A stretch of DNA of 5,282 nt, taken from contig DAOWDR010000197.1 of assembly GCA_030638935.1 (NCBI GenBank), positions 1 through 5,282 on the forward strand, written 5' to 3'. The translations under genes and the position numbers were made by a program. Origin of the DNA: Desulfobacteraceae bacterium. GTDB lineage: Bacteria; Desulfobacterota; Desulfobacteria; Desulfobacterales; Desulfobacteraceae. Below are positions 1 to 5,282 of the stretch, piece after piece. The notes beneath the pieces are model-generated. The model made no database searches. It was not told where the DNA came from and saw only the letters and a program-made list of their open reading frames with translations. Every line of letters begins with the position of its first letter. Position 1 is the first letter of the stretch.

Positions 1-1089
1 GCTGTCACCCCGGAAGCCATAAATTTCATGGCAAAGTACGGCAGGGGCTTGATCTGTCTTCCCCTGGATTCGAGTATTGCGGATCGGCTGGATTTGCCCA
101 TGATGGTGGACAAGAATACCTCCCAGTTTGAAACCGGTTTTACCGTGTCCATCGAAGCAAGAGAAGGGGTGACCACGGGTATCTCGGCCGCAGACCGGGC
201 CACCACCATTTTGACGGCAGTTGCCGATGATACAACTCCGGCGGATATTGCCAGGCCCGGCCATATATTTCCATTAAGAGCCAGGGACGGCGGAGTCATG
301 GTCCGGATCGGCCAGACAGAAGGGTCTGTGGATCTTTCAAGACTTGCCGGGTTAAAACCTGCCGCCGTGATCTGTGAGATCATGGATGAGGACGGTACCA
401 TGGCCCGGATGCCTTCCCTTGAAATCTTTGCCAAGGAACATTCAATCGGCATTTGCACGGTGGCGGATCTCGTAAAATACCGTCTCAAAAATGAAAGCTT
501 TGTCAAGCGTGCTGCCCAGACCGTTATCCCCACCCGTGTCGGAGGTGAATTTAAGATCATTGCCTATGAAAATGACATGGACAATCTCACCCATATTGCC
601 CTGATAAAAGGAGATATTGATCCGGAAAAAGCCATACTGGTCCGGGTACATTCGGAATGTATGACCGGAGATATTTTCAGCTCTTTAAGATGCGACTGCC
701 AGGATCAGCTTCACAAGGCCATGGCCATGATGGAGGAAGAAGGGGCCGGTGTATTGCTTTACCTGCGCCAGGAAGGCCGGGGGATTGGACTTGTCAACAA
801 ACTTAAGGCCTATGAATACCAGCGCCAGGGACTGGATACTGTTGAGGCCAACGAGAAACTCGGATTTGATGCAGATATGAGGGATTATGGGGTCGGGGCC
901 CAGATGCTGGTGGATCTCGGGGTGAAAAAAATGCGGCTGCTCACCAATAATCCTAAAAAGATGATCGGCCTGGAAGGCTATGGCCTCACTCTGGTGGAAC
1001 AGGTGCCCATCGAAGTTGAGCCAAACCCCCATAACCAGGGATATCTGAAATGCAAGCAGGCCAAGATGGGCCATCTGCTTCATATGTAA
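1..1089 (+). CDS. ribBA: Bifunctional RibBA: 3,4-dihydroxy-2-butanone 4-phosphate synthase / GTP cyclohydrolase II (5' partial)
   Basis: Cytoplasmic enzyme for both entry points of riboflavin synthesis: ribulose 5-phosphate to dihydroxybutanone phosphate, and GTP to the diaminopyrimidine. The frame is open from base 1, and the codons before the ATG at 28 already encode family sequence (VTPEAINFM), so that ATG is internal. About 40 N-terminal residues, including the acidic DEDRENEGD-type active-site motif, lie outside. Numbering from the first visible codon, 362 residues remain. The RibB domain (about 1-160) shows EGVTTGISAADR (55-66) and RPGHIFPLRA (85-94). The RibA domain (about 165-362) has zinc ligands C220, C231 and C233 with the spacing of E. 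coli RibA C54/C65/C67, LRQEGRGIG (255-263), the catalytic-type D292-M-R294, and RLLTNNPKK (312-320). Oddity: the usual GHTE of RibB reads GQTE (Q105). The stop is TAA, 22 nt before ribH. The identification is secure; activity of the RibB half is inferred. Confidence 0.96.
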   Translation, partial: AVTPEAINFMAKYGRGLICLPLDSSIADRLDLPMMVDKNTSQFETGFTVSIEAREGVTTGISAADRATTILTAVADDTTPADIARPGHIFPLRARDGGVMVRIGQTEGSVDLSRLAGLKPAAVICEIMDEDGTMARMPSLEIFAKEHSIGICTVADLVKYRLKNESFVKRAAQTVIPTRVGGEFKIIAYENDMDNLTHIALIKGDIDPEKAILVRVHSECMTGDIFSSLRCDCQDQLHKAMAMMEEEGAGVLLYLRQEGRGIGLVNKLKAYEYQRQGLDTVEANEKLGFDADMRDYGVGAQMLVDLGVKKMRLLTNNPKKMIGLEGYGLTLVEQVPIEVEPNPHNQGYLKCKQAKMGHLLHM

Positions 1090-1111
1090 ACCACACATAA
1101 AGGATAGAAAC

Positions 1112-1600
1112 ATGCCACAGATAATAGAAGCGGGCCTGACAGCCCAGGGAAAAAAGTTTGGGATCATTGCCTCCCGGTTTAATGATTTTATCACCTCAAG
1201 GCTGGTGGATGGGGCCATGGACGCCTTGGTGCGAAGCGGTGCCGAAGACAAGGATATTACCCTTGTGAAAGTACCCGGGGCCTATGAGATTCCCCTGGTG
1301 GCCCAGAAAATGGCCCTTCAGAAAAAATATGATGCCATCATCTGTCTTGGTGCTGTTATCCGGGGTGCCACCACCCATTATGATTATGTGTGCGCCGAGG
1401 TTTCCAAGGGGATTGCCGCAGTCAGTCTGGATGCCGGCGTGCCGGTGATGTTTGGAATCCTGACCACTGAAACAATCGAGCAGGCCATTGAAAGAGCTGG
1501 AACAAAGGCAGGTAACAAGGGCTTTGATGTTGCCATGGGAGCCATTGAAATGGCTAATTTGTGCCAGGACCTGGGCATGAACTCTGAAAAGGTGGAATAA
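1112..1600 (+). CDS. ribH: 6,7-dimethyl-8-ribityllumazine synthase
   Basis: RibH condenses dihydroxybutanone phosphate (made by the RibB half of the upstream gene) with the ribitylaminopyrimidine to give lumazine, the direct precursor of riboflavin. It normally assembles as pentamers or 60-subunit capsids. The 162-residue product is slightly longer than the usual 154-156. It shows the substrate-stacking RFN (R22-F23-N24), GAYEIP (56-61), GAVIRGATTHYDYV (80-93) with the proton-transfer His at H89, FGILTT (114-119) and ERAGTKAGNKG (127-137). R128 and K136 match the phosphate-contact residues R127 and K135 of the Bacillus enzyme with a one-residue offset. The start ATG has AAAGGA at 1099-1104, seven bases upstream, and follows the ribBA stop by 22 nt, so the two are likely co-transcribed. 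No key residue is missing. Confidence 0.97.
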   Translation: MPQIIEAGLTAQGKKFGIIASRFNDFITSRLVDGAMDALVRSGAEDKDITLVKVPGAYEIPLVAQKMALQKKYDAIICLGAVIRGATTHYDYVCAEVSKGIAAVSLDAGVPVMFGILTTETIEQAIERAGTKAGNKGFDVAMGAIEMANLCQDLGMNSEKVE

Positions 1601-1604
1601 GAGA

Positions 1605-2021
1605 ATGGGAGATCGCAGGCTTTCAAGGGAATTGGCTTTGCAGGCTTTGTTTTCCCTGGATGTAAATAAATCAGATCCCGCCAAAGGACTGGAAGAATTC
1701 TGTGCCCAGAGGGAAGATGAACTCACCGATATGGTCAGACCTTTTTTTCTGGATATCGTGGAAGGGGTTCTCGCAGCCGAGGATGCTATAGACGGTCTGC
1801 TAAACAAATATTCAAAGAACTGGAAGCTTTCCAGGATGCCTGTGGTGGACAGGAATATTATGCGTATTGCCACCTTTGAATTGCTGAAACGGTCGGATAT
1901 TCCCCCCAGTGTTTCCATTAATGAAGCGGTTGAAATCGGTAAAAAATTCGGGACAAGGGATTCCGGCTCCTTTATTAATGGGGTGCTGGACAGGATACGG
2001 TTGCTGGAAGGTTTTGAATAG
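1605..2021 (+). CDS. nusB: Transcription antitermination factor NusB
   Basis: NusB binds boxA RNA with NusE (ribosomal protein S10) and promotes antitermination, chiefly on rRNA operons. The product is 138 residues, nearly the length of E. coli NusB (139), and is all-helical in character. Family marks visible are the basic N-terminus followed by SRELALQALF (7-16), which contributes to RNA binding; the NW..SRMPVVDRNIMRIATFELL segment in the middle; and the C-terminal signature DIPPSVSINEAVEIGKKFG followed by DSGSFINGVLD. The ATG lies only 4 nt after the ribH stop. A Shine-Dalgarno-like AAGGTGGA at 1589-1596 sits inside the end of ribH, so translation is probably coupled. The ribH-nusB pairing is widespread in bacteria and supports the call. 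Confidence 0.96.
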   Translation: MGDRRLSRELALQALFSLDVNKSDPAKGLEEFCAQREDELTDMVRPFFLDIVEGVLAAEDAIDGLLNKYSKNWKLSRMPVVDRNIMRIATFELLKRSDIPPSVSINEAVEIGKKFGTRDSGSFINGVLDRIRLLEGFE

Positions 2022-2036
2022 ACTTGAATTCCTATC

Positions 2037-2044
2037 AAGGAGGA
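2037..2044 (+). promoter_or_regulatory. Strong Shine-Dalgarno that fixes a TTG start
   Basis: AAGGAGGA is an almost complete anti-16S match lying in the 28-nt gap between nusB and the next gene. Its last base is five nt before the TTG at 2050-2052, which is in frame with the metallo-beta-lactamase-fold protein. The ATG at 2045-2047 touches the site and is out of frame. The only upstream in-frame ATG, at 1909, lies deep inside nusB and would add 47 residues of nusB-shadow sequence. The TTG start is therefore strongly preferred. Confidence 0.85.
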
Positions 2045-2049
2045 ATGTT

Positions 2050-2670
2050 TTGATCATAAAGAAACTGGAAGTTGGGCCGATAATGGCCAATTGTTTTATT
2101 TTGGGATGTGAAAACACAAAAGAATCCGTGGTTATTGATCCGGGTGATGATGGGGACAATATCCTCATGGAACTTGCCAAGTCAGAGCTTAAGGTAAAAT
2201 ATTTGATCAATACCCACGGCCATTTTGACCATGTGGGCGCAAATAAAAAAATGAAAGAAGTGACCAACGCTACCCTGTGCATTCATCCCGATGATGAGCC
2301 CATGCTCATGGAATTGTCCAAATCGGCTTCCATGTTTGGTCTGTCGGCGGAAAATTCACCTCCTGCAGATCTTTTGCTCAACCATGGCGATAAAATAAGT
2401 TTTGGGGATATCACCCTTGAGGTGATCCATACCCCGGGTCACTCCATGGGAGGAATTTGCCTGTATACCAAAGGTCACCTTTTTTCCGGGGATACTCTGT
2501 TCGCAGGTTCCATTGGCAGAACCGACCTTCCAGGCGGTGACTATGACACTCTGATATCCAGCATTAAAACCAAACTTTTAGGGTTACCGGATGACACGAT
2601 TGTGTACACCGGCCACGGCCCGGAAACCAGTATCGGCAATGAAAAACGAATAAATCCATTCCTGAGATGA
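2050..2670 (+). CDS. MBL-fold metallohydrolase, GloC/YcbL-type glyoxalase II-like
   Basis: Predicted cytoplasmic zinc hydrolase of 206 residues starting at TTG, close to the length of E. coli YcbL/GloC (215). It carries the complete metal site of the superfamily: THGHFDH (H56, H58, D60, H61), the third-strand His in TPGHS (H131), the bridging Asp in SGDTLF (D148) and the C-terminal His in TGHGPET (H189). The segment GRTDLPGGDYDTLISSIKTKL (156-176) and the ending NPFLR closely resemble E. coli GloC, which hydrolyses S-lactoylglutathione. Small single-domain relatives act on various thioesters, so the substrate here is not certain; no glutathione-binding C-terminal domain of classical GloB is present. 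It follows nusB by 28 nt and its TGA overlaps the ATG of pabBC, so it is part of the same transcription unit. No direct role in riboflavin or folate synthesis is evident. Confidence 0.93.
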   Translation: MIIKKLEVGPIMANCFILGCENTKESVVIDPGDDGDNILMELAKSELKVKYLINTHGHFDHVGANKKMKEVTNATLCIHPDDEPMLMELSKSASMFGLSAENSPPADLLLNHGDKISFGDITLEVIHTPGHSMGGICLYTKGHLFSGDTLFAGSIGRTDLPGGDYDTLISSIKTKLLGLPDDTIVYTGHGPETSIGNEKRINPFLR

Positions 2671-4973
2671 AAAACGGCATTGGACAACTGCCAAGGATTA
2701 GTTCTCTTTTTATGGAGGAGATCGACCTGGGTTTGCCCTTTGAACTGGCTGCTGCAAGATTTGCCAAGGATCCTGGAACGGTTCTTCTTTTGTCCGGCTC
2801 CAGCCTGGAATCGGATTCCAGCACGGATGGTAAAGGGTCTGGTTGTTCCAGATTCAATATTCTTGGGATTCATCCCTGGCTTGAATTAAAAGGCCGGGGG
2901 GAAACCCTTTCTCTAGAATTTGAAAACAGATCAGAAAAGGTTACCCAGGACCCCTTTGCCTTTCTTGGGGAGTTGCTGGATCATCTGAACATAGATCATC
3001 TGAAATCAGATCATTTGAAATCAAACTTTTCCCAAAGAGATCTGCCGGTTTATGCCGGGCTTTTTGGATATTTTTCCTATGATCTAAAGGACAGAATAGA
3101 AAATCTTCCCCGGACCTGCGTGGATACCCATTTGCCGGATATCTGTCTCTATGCGCCTTCCATTATCCTGGTCCAGGACCGGTTAACCAAAAAAACCTTT
3201 TTGTGTATTCCCGTATTGTCCAATTGTCGTCCAGATAAGACTGAATATATCTTTGCCCAGAAGTCGGCATTTTTTAAGCAACTTGACCAGGCCTGGGAAA
3301 CCAGTTCTTTTTCAATTGACAACAGGGGTTTTAAATCCAGCTTTACAAAGCCGGAATATATCCTGGCGGTTGAAAAAATCATCCAATATCTTGGGGACGG
3401 AGATATATACCAGGCAAACCTTTCCCAGCGATTTGAAACAGGGTTTTCAGGCGATGCCTATGCATTGTTCCTAAAATTATTTCACCGGAATCCAGCCTCG
3501 TTTTTTAGTTATATCCATGCAGGGGACCATAAAATTGTTTCAACATCACCGGAACGGTTTATCAAGCTTGATGGCAGTAAGGTGGAAACAAGGCCCATCA
3601 AGGGCACCATTGCCCGGGGGGAAACTCCAGTCCAGGACAGGGAAAATGGGCAGTTTCTTACCAGCAGTATCAAGGACGATGCCGAATTGACAATGATTGT
3701 GGACCTCATGCGAAACGATCTGTCCCGGGTGACCCAACACGGATCTGTTGTTGTGTCCGAGCATAAACGCCTGGAACTTTATGAAAATGTTTTCCACCTG
3801 GTTTCCATTGTAAGGGGTGAACTTGAAAACCGGAAGACAGCAGTGGACCTGCTCCGGGCCACCTTTCCAGGGGGCTCCATCACAGGTTGTCCCAAAATTC
3901 GGTCCATGGAGATTATTGATGAATTGGAACCGGTAAAGCGTCATGTCTATACCGGTTCCATTGGATATGTCAGCTTCCACGGCACCATGGACCTTTCCAT
4001 TGCCATTCGCACGGCCACCATTGTGGACAAGACCCTTTTCTTTTCCGTGGGGGGCGGGATTGTCTATGATTCAGATCCTGAGAAAGAATTCCAGGAGACC
4101 CTTGATAAGGGAAAGACCCTGATGGAAACCTTGTCAGAGGTTTCATCGGGGAAAGATATTCACCAGCCCAGGGCCTGGGTTGATGGAAAGATGGTGGACC
4201 AGGATAAGGCTTTGGTATCGGCTCAAAGCATGGGATTTCAATACGGGGCAGGACTCTTTGAGACCATCCGGGTGGAGAAGGGGAAACCCATTCGTCTTGG
4301 GGCTCATTTGCAGCGGATGAATAGGGCATGGACTTCTCTTTTTAACGGGTTGCCGCCGGATATCACCTGGGAGCATGTCATTGATCTTATGATACGGGAA
4401 AATGGTTTTGCAGATATAACTTGCGCCGTAAAAATAATAATATCCAGGGATGAACAGGCAAATGGAAAGCAGGCTTTTTTAGCTGCCTTTGCAAGGCCCT
4501 ATGTCCACCGCCTGGATCTATCCGGTAAAGCAGGCCTTGATTTGGTGACATTTCCCTACCCCAGGTTGACTCCCCTTGCTGACCATAAAACCCAGAACTA
4601 TCTTTACTATGACCGGGCAGGAGAATATGCCAGGGCTCATAAAGGCGATGAAGCCCTGATCCTGAACCCGGATTCTACGGTATCTGAAACAAACACCTGC
4701 AACCTTTTTATAATTAACAAAAAAGAAATTATTCTTCCTGCATCGGATTATGTATTGCCAGGTGTTACCCTTAATGCCGTTATCAAAGGACTTATCCGTT
4801 TAAATTTTACCATCACTAAAAAAAAGCTCTTATCCCGGGAATTGGTTTCCCATTCAAACATCCTTGTGGCAAATGCCCTGATGGGAGCGGTGAGGGTATT
4901 GCAGATTGACGGGGAAAAAATTGATCATGATGTGGGCGTGTGTGAGAAGATCAACCAAATTTTAGGTGGATAA
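2667..4973 (+). CDS. pabBC: Fused aminodeoxychorismate synthase component I / aminodeoxychorismate lyase (PabB-PabC)
   Basis: This 768-residue fusion converts chorismate to aminodeoxychorismate (PabB half) and then to p-aminobenzoate plus pyruvate (PabC half) for folate. PabB, about 1-490, has the N-terminal GLFGYFSYD (131-139), GDIYQANL (245-252), SPERF (294-298), PIKGT (310-314), DLMRNDL (346-352), GGSITGCPK (402-410) and GGGIVYDSDP (462-471). K312 in PIKGT is the Lys diagnostic of PabB; anthranilate synthase has PIAGT. A short linker (about 490-501) leads to PabC, a fold-type IV PLP enzyme: FQYGAGLFETIR (524-535), the candidate Schiff-base Lys K641 in DHKTQN and the pyridine-N Glu E674 in VSETNTCNLF. 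The lyase call, as opposed to an aminotransferase, rests largely on the fusion. The start ATG overlaps the previous stop (ATGA) with no strong Shine-Dalgarno, suggesting translational coupling; an internal ATG at 2712 is a less likely start. The glutaminase partner PabA/TrpG is not in the window. Confidence 0.95.
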   Translation: MKNGIGQLPRISSLFMEEIDLGLPFELAAARFAKDPGTVLLLSGSSLESDSSTDGKGSGCSRFNILGIHPWLELKGRGETLSLEFENRSEKVTQDPFAFLGELLDHLNIDHLKSDHLKSNFSQRDLPVYAGLFGYFSYDLKDRIENLPRTCVDTHLPDICLYAPSIILVQDRLTKKTFLCIPVLSNCRPDKTEYIFAQKSAFFKQLDQAWETSSFSIDNRGFKSSFTKPEYILAVEKIIQYLGDGDIYQANLSQRFETGFSGDAYALFLKLFHRNPASFFSYIHAGDHKIVSTSPERFIKLDGSKVETRPIKGTIARGETPVQDRENGQFLTSSIKDDAELTMIVDLMRNDLSRVTQHGSVVVSEHKRLELYENVFHLVSIVRGELENRKTAVDLLRATFPGGSITGCPKIRSMEIIDELEPVKRHVYTGSIGYVSFHGTMDLSIAIRTATIVDKTLFFSVGGGIVYDSDPEKEFQETLDKGKTLMETLSEVSSGKDIHQPRAWVDGKMVDQDKALVSAQSMGFQYGAGLFETIRVEKGKPIRLGAHLQRMNRAWTSLFNGLPPDITWEHVIDLMIRENGFADITCAVKIIISRDEQANGKQAFLAAFARPYVHRLDLSGKAGLDLVTFPYPRLTPLADHKTQNYLYYDRAGEYARAHKGDEALILNPDSTVSETNTCNLFIINKKEIILPASDYVLPGVTLNAVIKGLIRLNFTITKKKLLSRELVSHSNILVANALMGAVRVLQIDGEKIDHDVGVCEKINQILGG
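2979..3023 (+). repeat. Three tandem 15-bp in-frame units inside pabB
   Basis: Three consecutive units start at 2979, 2994 and 3009, each beginning GATCAT and continuing YTGAA. Units 2 and 3 differ at one position; unit 1 differs from unit 2 at its last five bases. They encode DHLNI-DHLKS-DHLKS (residues 105-119), a polar, probably surface segment just before the conserved GLFGYFSYD stretch. The pattern looks like a short duplication by replication slippage that keeps the frame. No function is implied. Confidence 0.85.
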
Positions 4974-5014
4974 AATATCAGGCTTGTATTTGTATTCAGG
5001 AAAATATAGGCTTG
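4972..5014 (+). repeat. Direct repeat pair AAAATAT(C)AGGCTTG between pabBC and the DUF1573-like gene
   Basis: Copy 1 (4972-4986, overlapping the pabBC stop codon) and copy 2 (5001-5014) are identical except for one extra C in copy 1. They start 29 bp apart, in the only sizeable non-coding gap of the window (78 nt). Spacing near three helical turns would suit a dimeric or paired regulator, but the pair could equally be a small duplication. No clear hairpin plus T-tract terminator and no convincing -35/-10 pair is visible in the gap, although TATAAA occurs at 5026-5031. Confidence 0.5.
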
Positions 5015-5051
5015 GATGATGTTAGTATAAAATTTAAGAGAATAAGGTGCC

Positions 5052-5282
5052 ATGAAAAAATTATTTATTATTTTTACGGTTTTTTTGGCAGTGGTCATGT
5101 TTACCCTGCCCTGTAATGCCACACCCAAGGCTGTGCCTGTTGATTCTGTCTTTGAGTTTTCCCCCCTGCCGGAAGGTGAAAAAATTATCCATGAATTCAT
5201 TGTCCGCAACACAGGGGACACGCCCTTGAATATCACCAATGTGCTGCCTCCCTGAGGGTGCGATAGTCGTTCCTATGACAGA
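5052..5282 (+). CDS. Exported DUF1573-like protein with in-frame UGA at the CGC motif: candidate selenoprotein (3' partial)
   Basis: The start ATG has AAGGTG at 5044-5049, rather close, and an N-terminus typical of a secreted protein: K2 K3, a hydrophobic core at about 4-19, and a possible signal peptidase I site after CNA (21-23). The Cys is not in a proper lipobox. The mature part resembles the DUF1573 beta-sandwich: FEFSPLPEGEKIIHEFIVRNTGDTPLNITNVLPP (34-67). In-frame TGA occurs as codon 68 (5253-5255), where the family normally has the first Cys of Cys-Gly-Cys-Thr. The frame then continues GCDSRSYDR, keeping the second Cys (C70) and the usual four-residue distance to Tyr-Asp, up to the window edge. 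Reading TGA as selenocysteine gives Sec-Gly-Cys, a redox-type motif. A conventional reading gives a 67-residue product ending at 5255, without the rest of the domain. Alternatives are a nonsense mutation or a sequencing error. The DUF1573 function is unknown; location is inferred to be periplasmic. Confidence 0.7.
5253..5282 (+). promoter_or_regulatory. Candidate bacterial SECIS element beginning at the UGA (incomplete at window edge)
   Basis: Bacterial SECIS elements are hairpins inside the coding region just after the UGA, with a G (often followed by U) at the start of the apical loop. Here GTC (5266-5268) can pair with GAC (5277-5279), leaving an eight-base loop GTTCCTAT (5269-5276) that starts with G-U, 13 nt after the UGA. 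A competing fold pairs ATAG (5263-5266) with CTAT (5273-5276) around a six-base loop with G at its third position. Both stems are short, and any longer lower stem would need bases beyond the window. The call is suggestive only. Confidence 0.35.

Noticed and set aside
28..30. ATG at 28 as the start of ribBA
   Set aside because: The nine codons before it are in frame and encode conserved RibB sequence, and starting here would remove the essential N-terminal acidic motif; the gene simply begins outside the window.
1196..2038. Long open frame on the minus strand (280 codons) across ribH and nusB
   Set aside because: It lies antisense to two well-identified genes, its protein shows no recognisable family, and its low-complexity character fits a shadow of the plus-strand codon use. 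The other minus-strand open frames, including 685-1251 and 3546-3980, were dismissed for the same reason.
1909..2049. N-terminal extension of the metallo-beta-lactamase-fold gene starting inside nusB
   Set aside because: It would overlap nusB by over 110 nt, and the extra residues do not resemble the family; the TTG at 2050 has a strong Shine-Dalgarno and yields the expected family length.
2667..4140. Anthranilate synthase component I (TrpE) as an alternative for the N-terminal half of the fusion
   Set aside because: The motif reads PIKGT with Lys, not PIAGT as in TrpE, and the domain is fused to an aminodeoxychorismate lyase-like PLP domain, both pointing to PabB.
4974..5051. Rho-independent terminator or sigma-70 promoter after pabBC
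   Set aside because: No GC-rich hairpin followed by a T-run is visible. TATAAA at 5026-5031 lacks a matching -35 at proper distance, and TTGTAT (4984) with TATAGG (5005) has a 15-bp spacer and a poor -10.

Overview
The window reads as a compact, single-strand (+) bacterial gene cluster of moderate GC content. In order it holds riboflavin genes ribBA (5'-truncated by the window edge) and ribH, then nusB, a small metallo-beta-lactamase-fold hydrolase of the GloC/YcbL type, a fused pabB-pabC folate gene, and the start of an exported DUF1573-like protein that leaves the window. Protein character, the ribBA-ribH-nusB order and a putative selenocysteine codon suggest an anaerobic Desulfobacterota-type organism such as a Desulfobacteraceae relative. 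This taxonomic call is inference from remembered family sequences, not a search result.

Layout: 1-1089 ribBA (start outside); 1112-1600 ribH; 1605-2021 nusB; 2050-2670 MBL hydrolase, started by TTG under a near-perfect Shine-Dalgarno; 2667-4973 pabBC, overlapping the preceding stop by ATGA; 4974-5051 a short A+T-rich spacer with a 14-15 bp direct repeat; 5052 to the end, a secreted DUF1573-like gene. The first five genes are separated by at most 28 nt and look like one transcription unit. It supplies 3,4-dihydroxy-2-butanone 4-phosphate and the GTP-derived pyrimidine for riboflavin, joins the four-carbon unit to the pyrimidine (RibH), and makes p-aminobenzoate from chorismate for folate (PabBC). 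NusB is a transcription antitermination factor that often travels with ribH.

The most interesting signal is at the right edge. The reading frame from 5052 encodes a signal peptide and the first half of a DUF1573-like domain, then meets an in-frame TGA at 5253-5255. This lies exactly where the family has the first Cys of its Cys-Gly-Cys motif, and the same frame continues after the TGA with Gly-Cys, four residues, then Tyr-Asp-Arg, which matches the family's spacing. A small hairpin with a G-U-starting loop lies at a plausible distance downstream. The gene is therefore best read as a candidate selenoprotein (Sec-Gly-Cys), not a 67-residue protein, although the window ends 27 nt after the TGA and cannot settle it.

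Secondary points are a His-to-Gln change at the usual metal-binding His of the RibB domain, a three-copy 15-bp in-frame repeat in pabB, and the pabB-pabC fusion.
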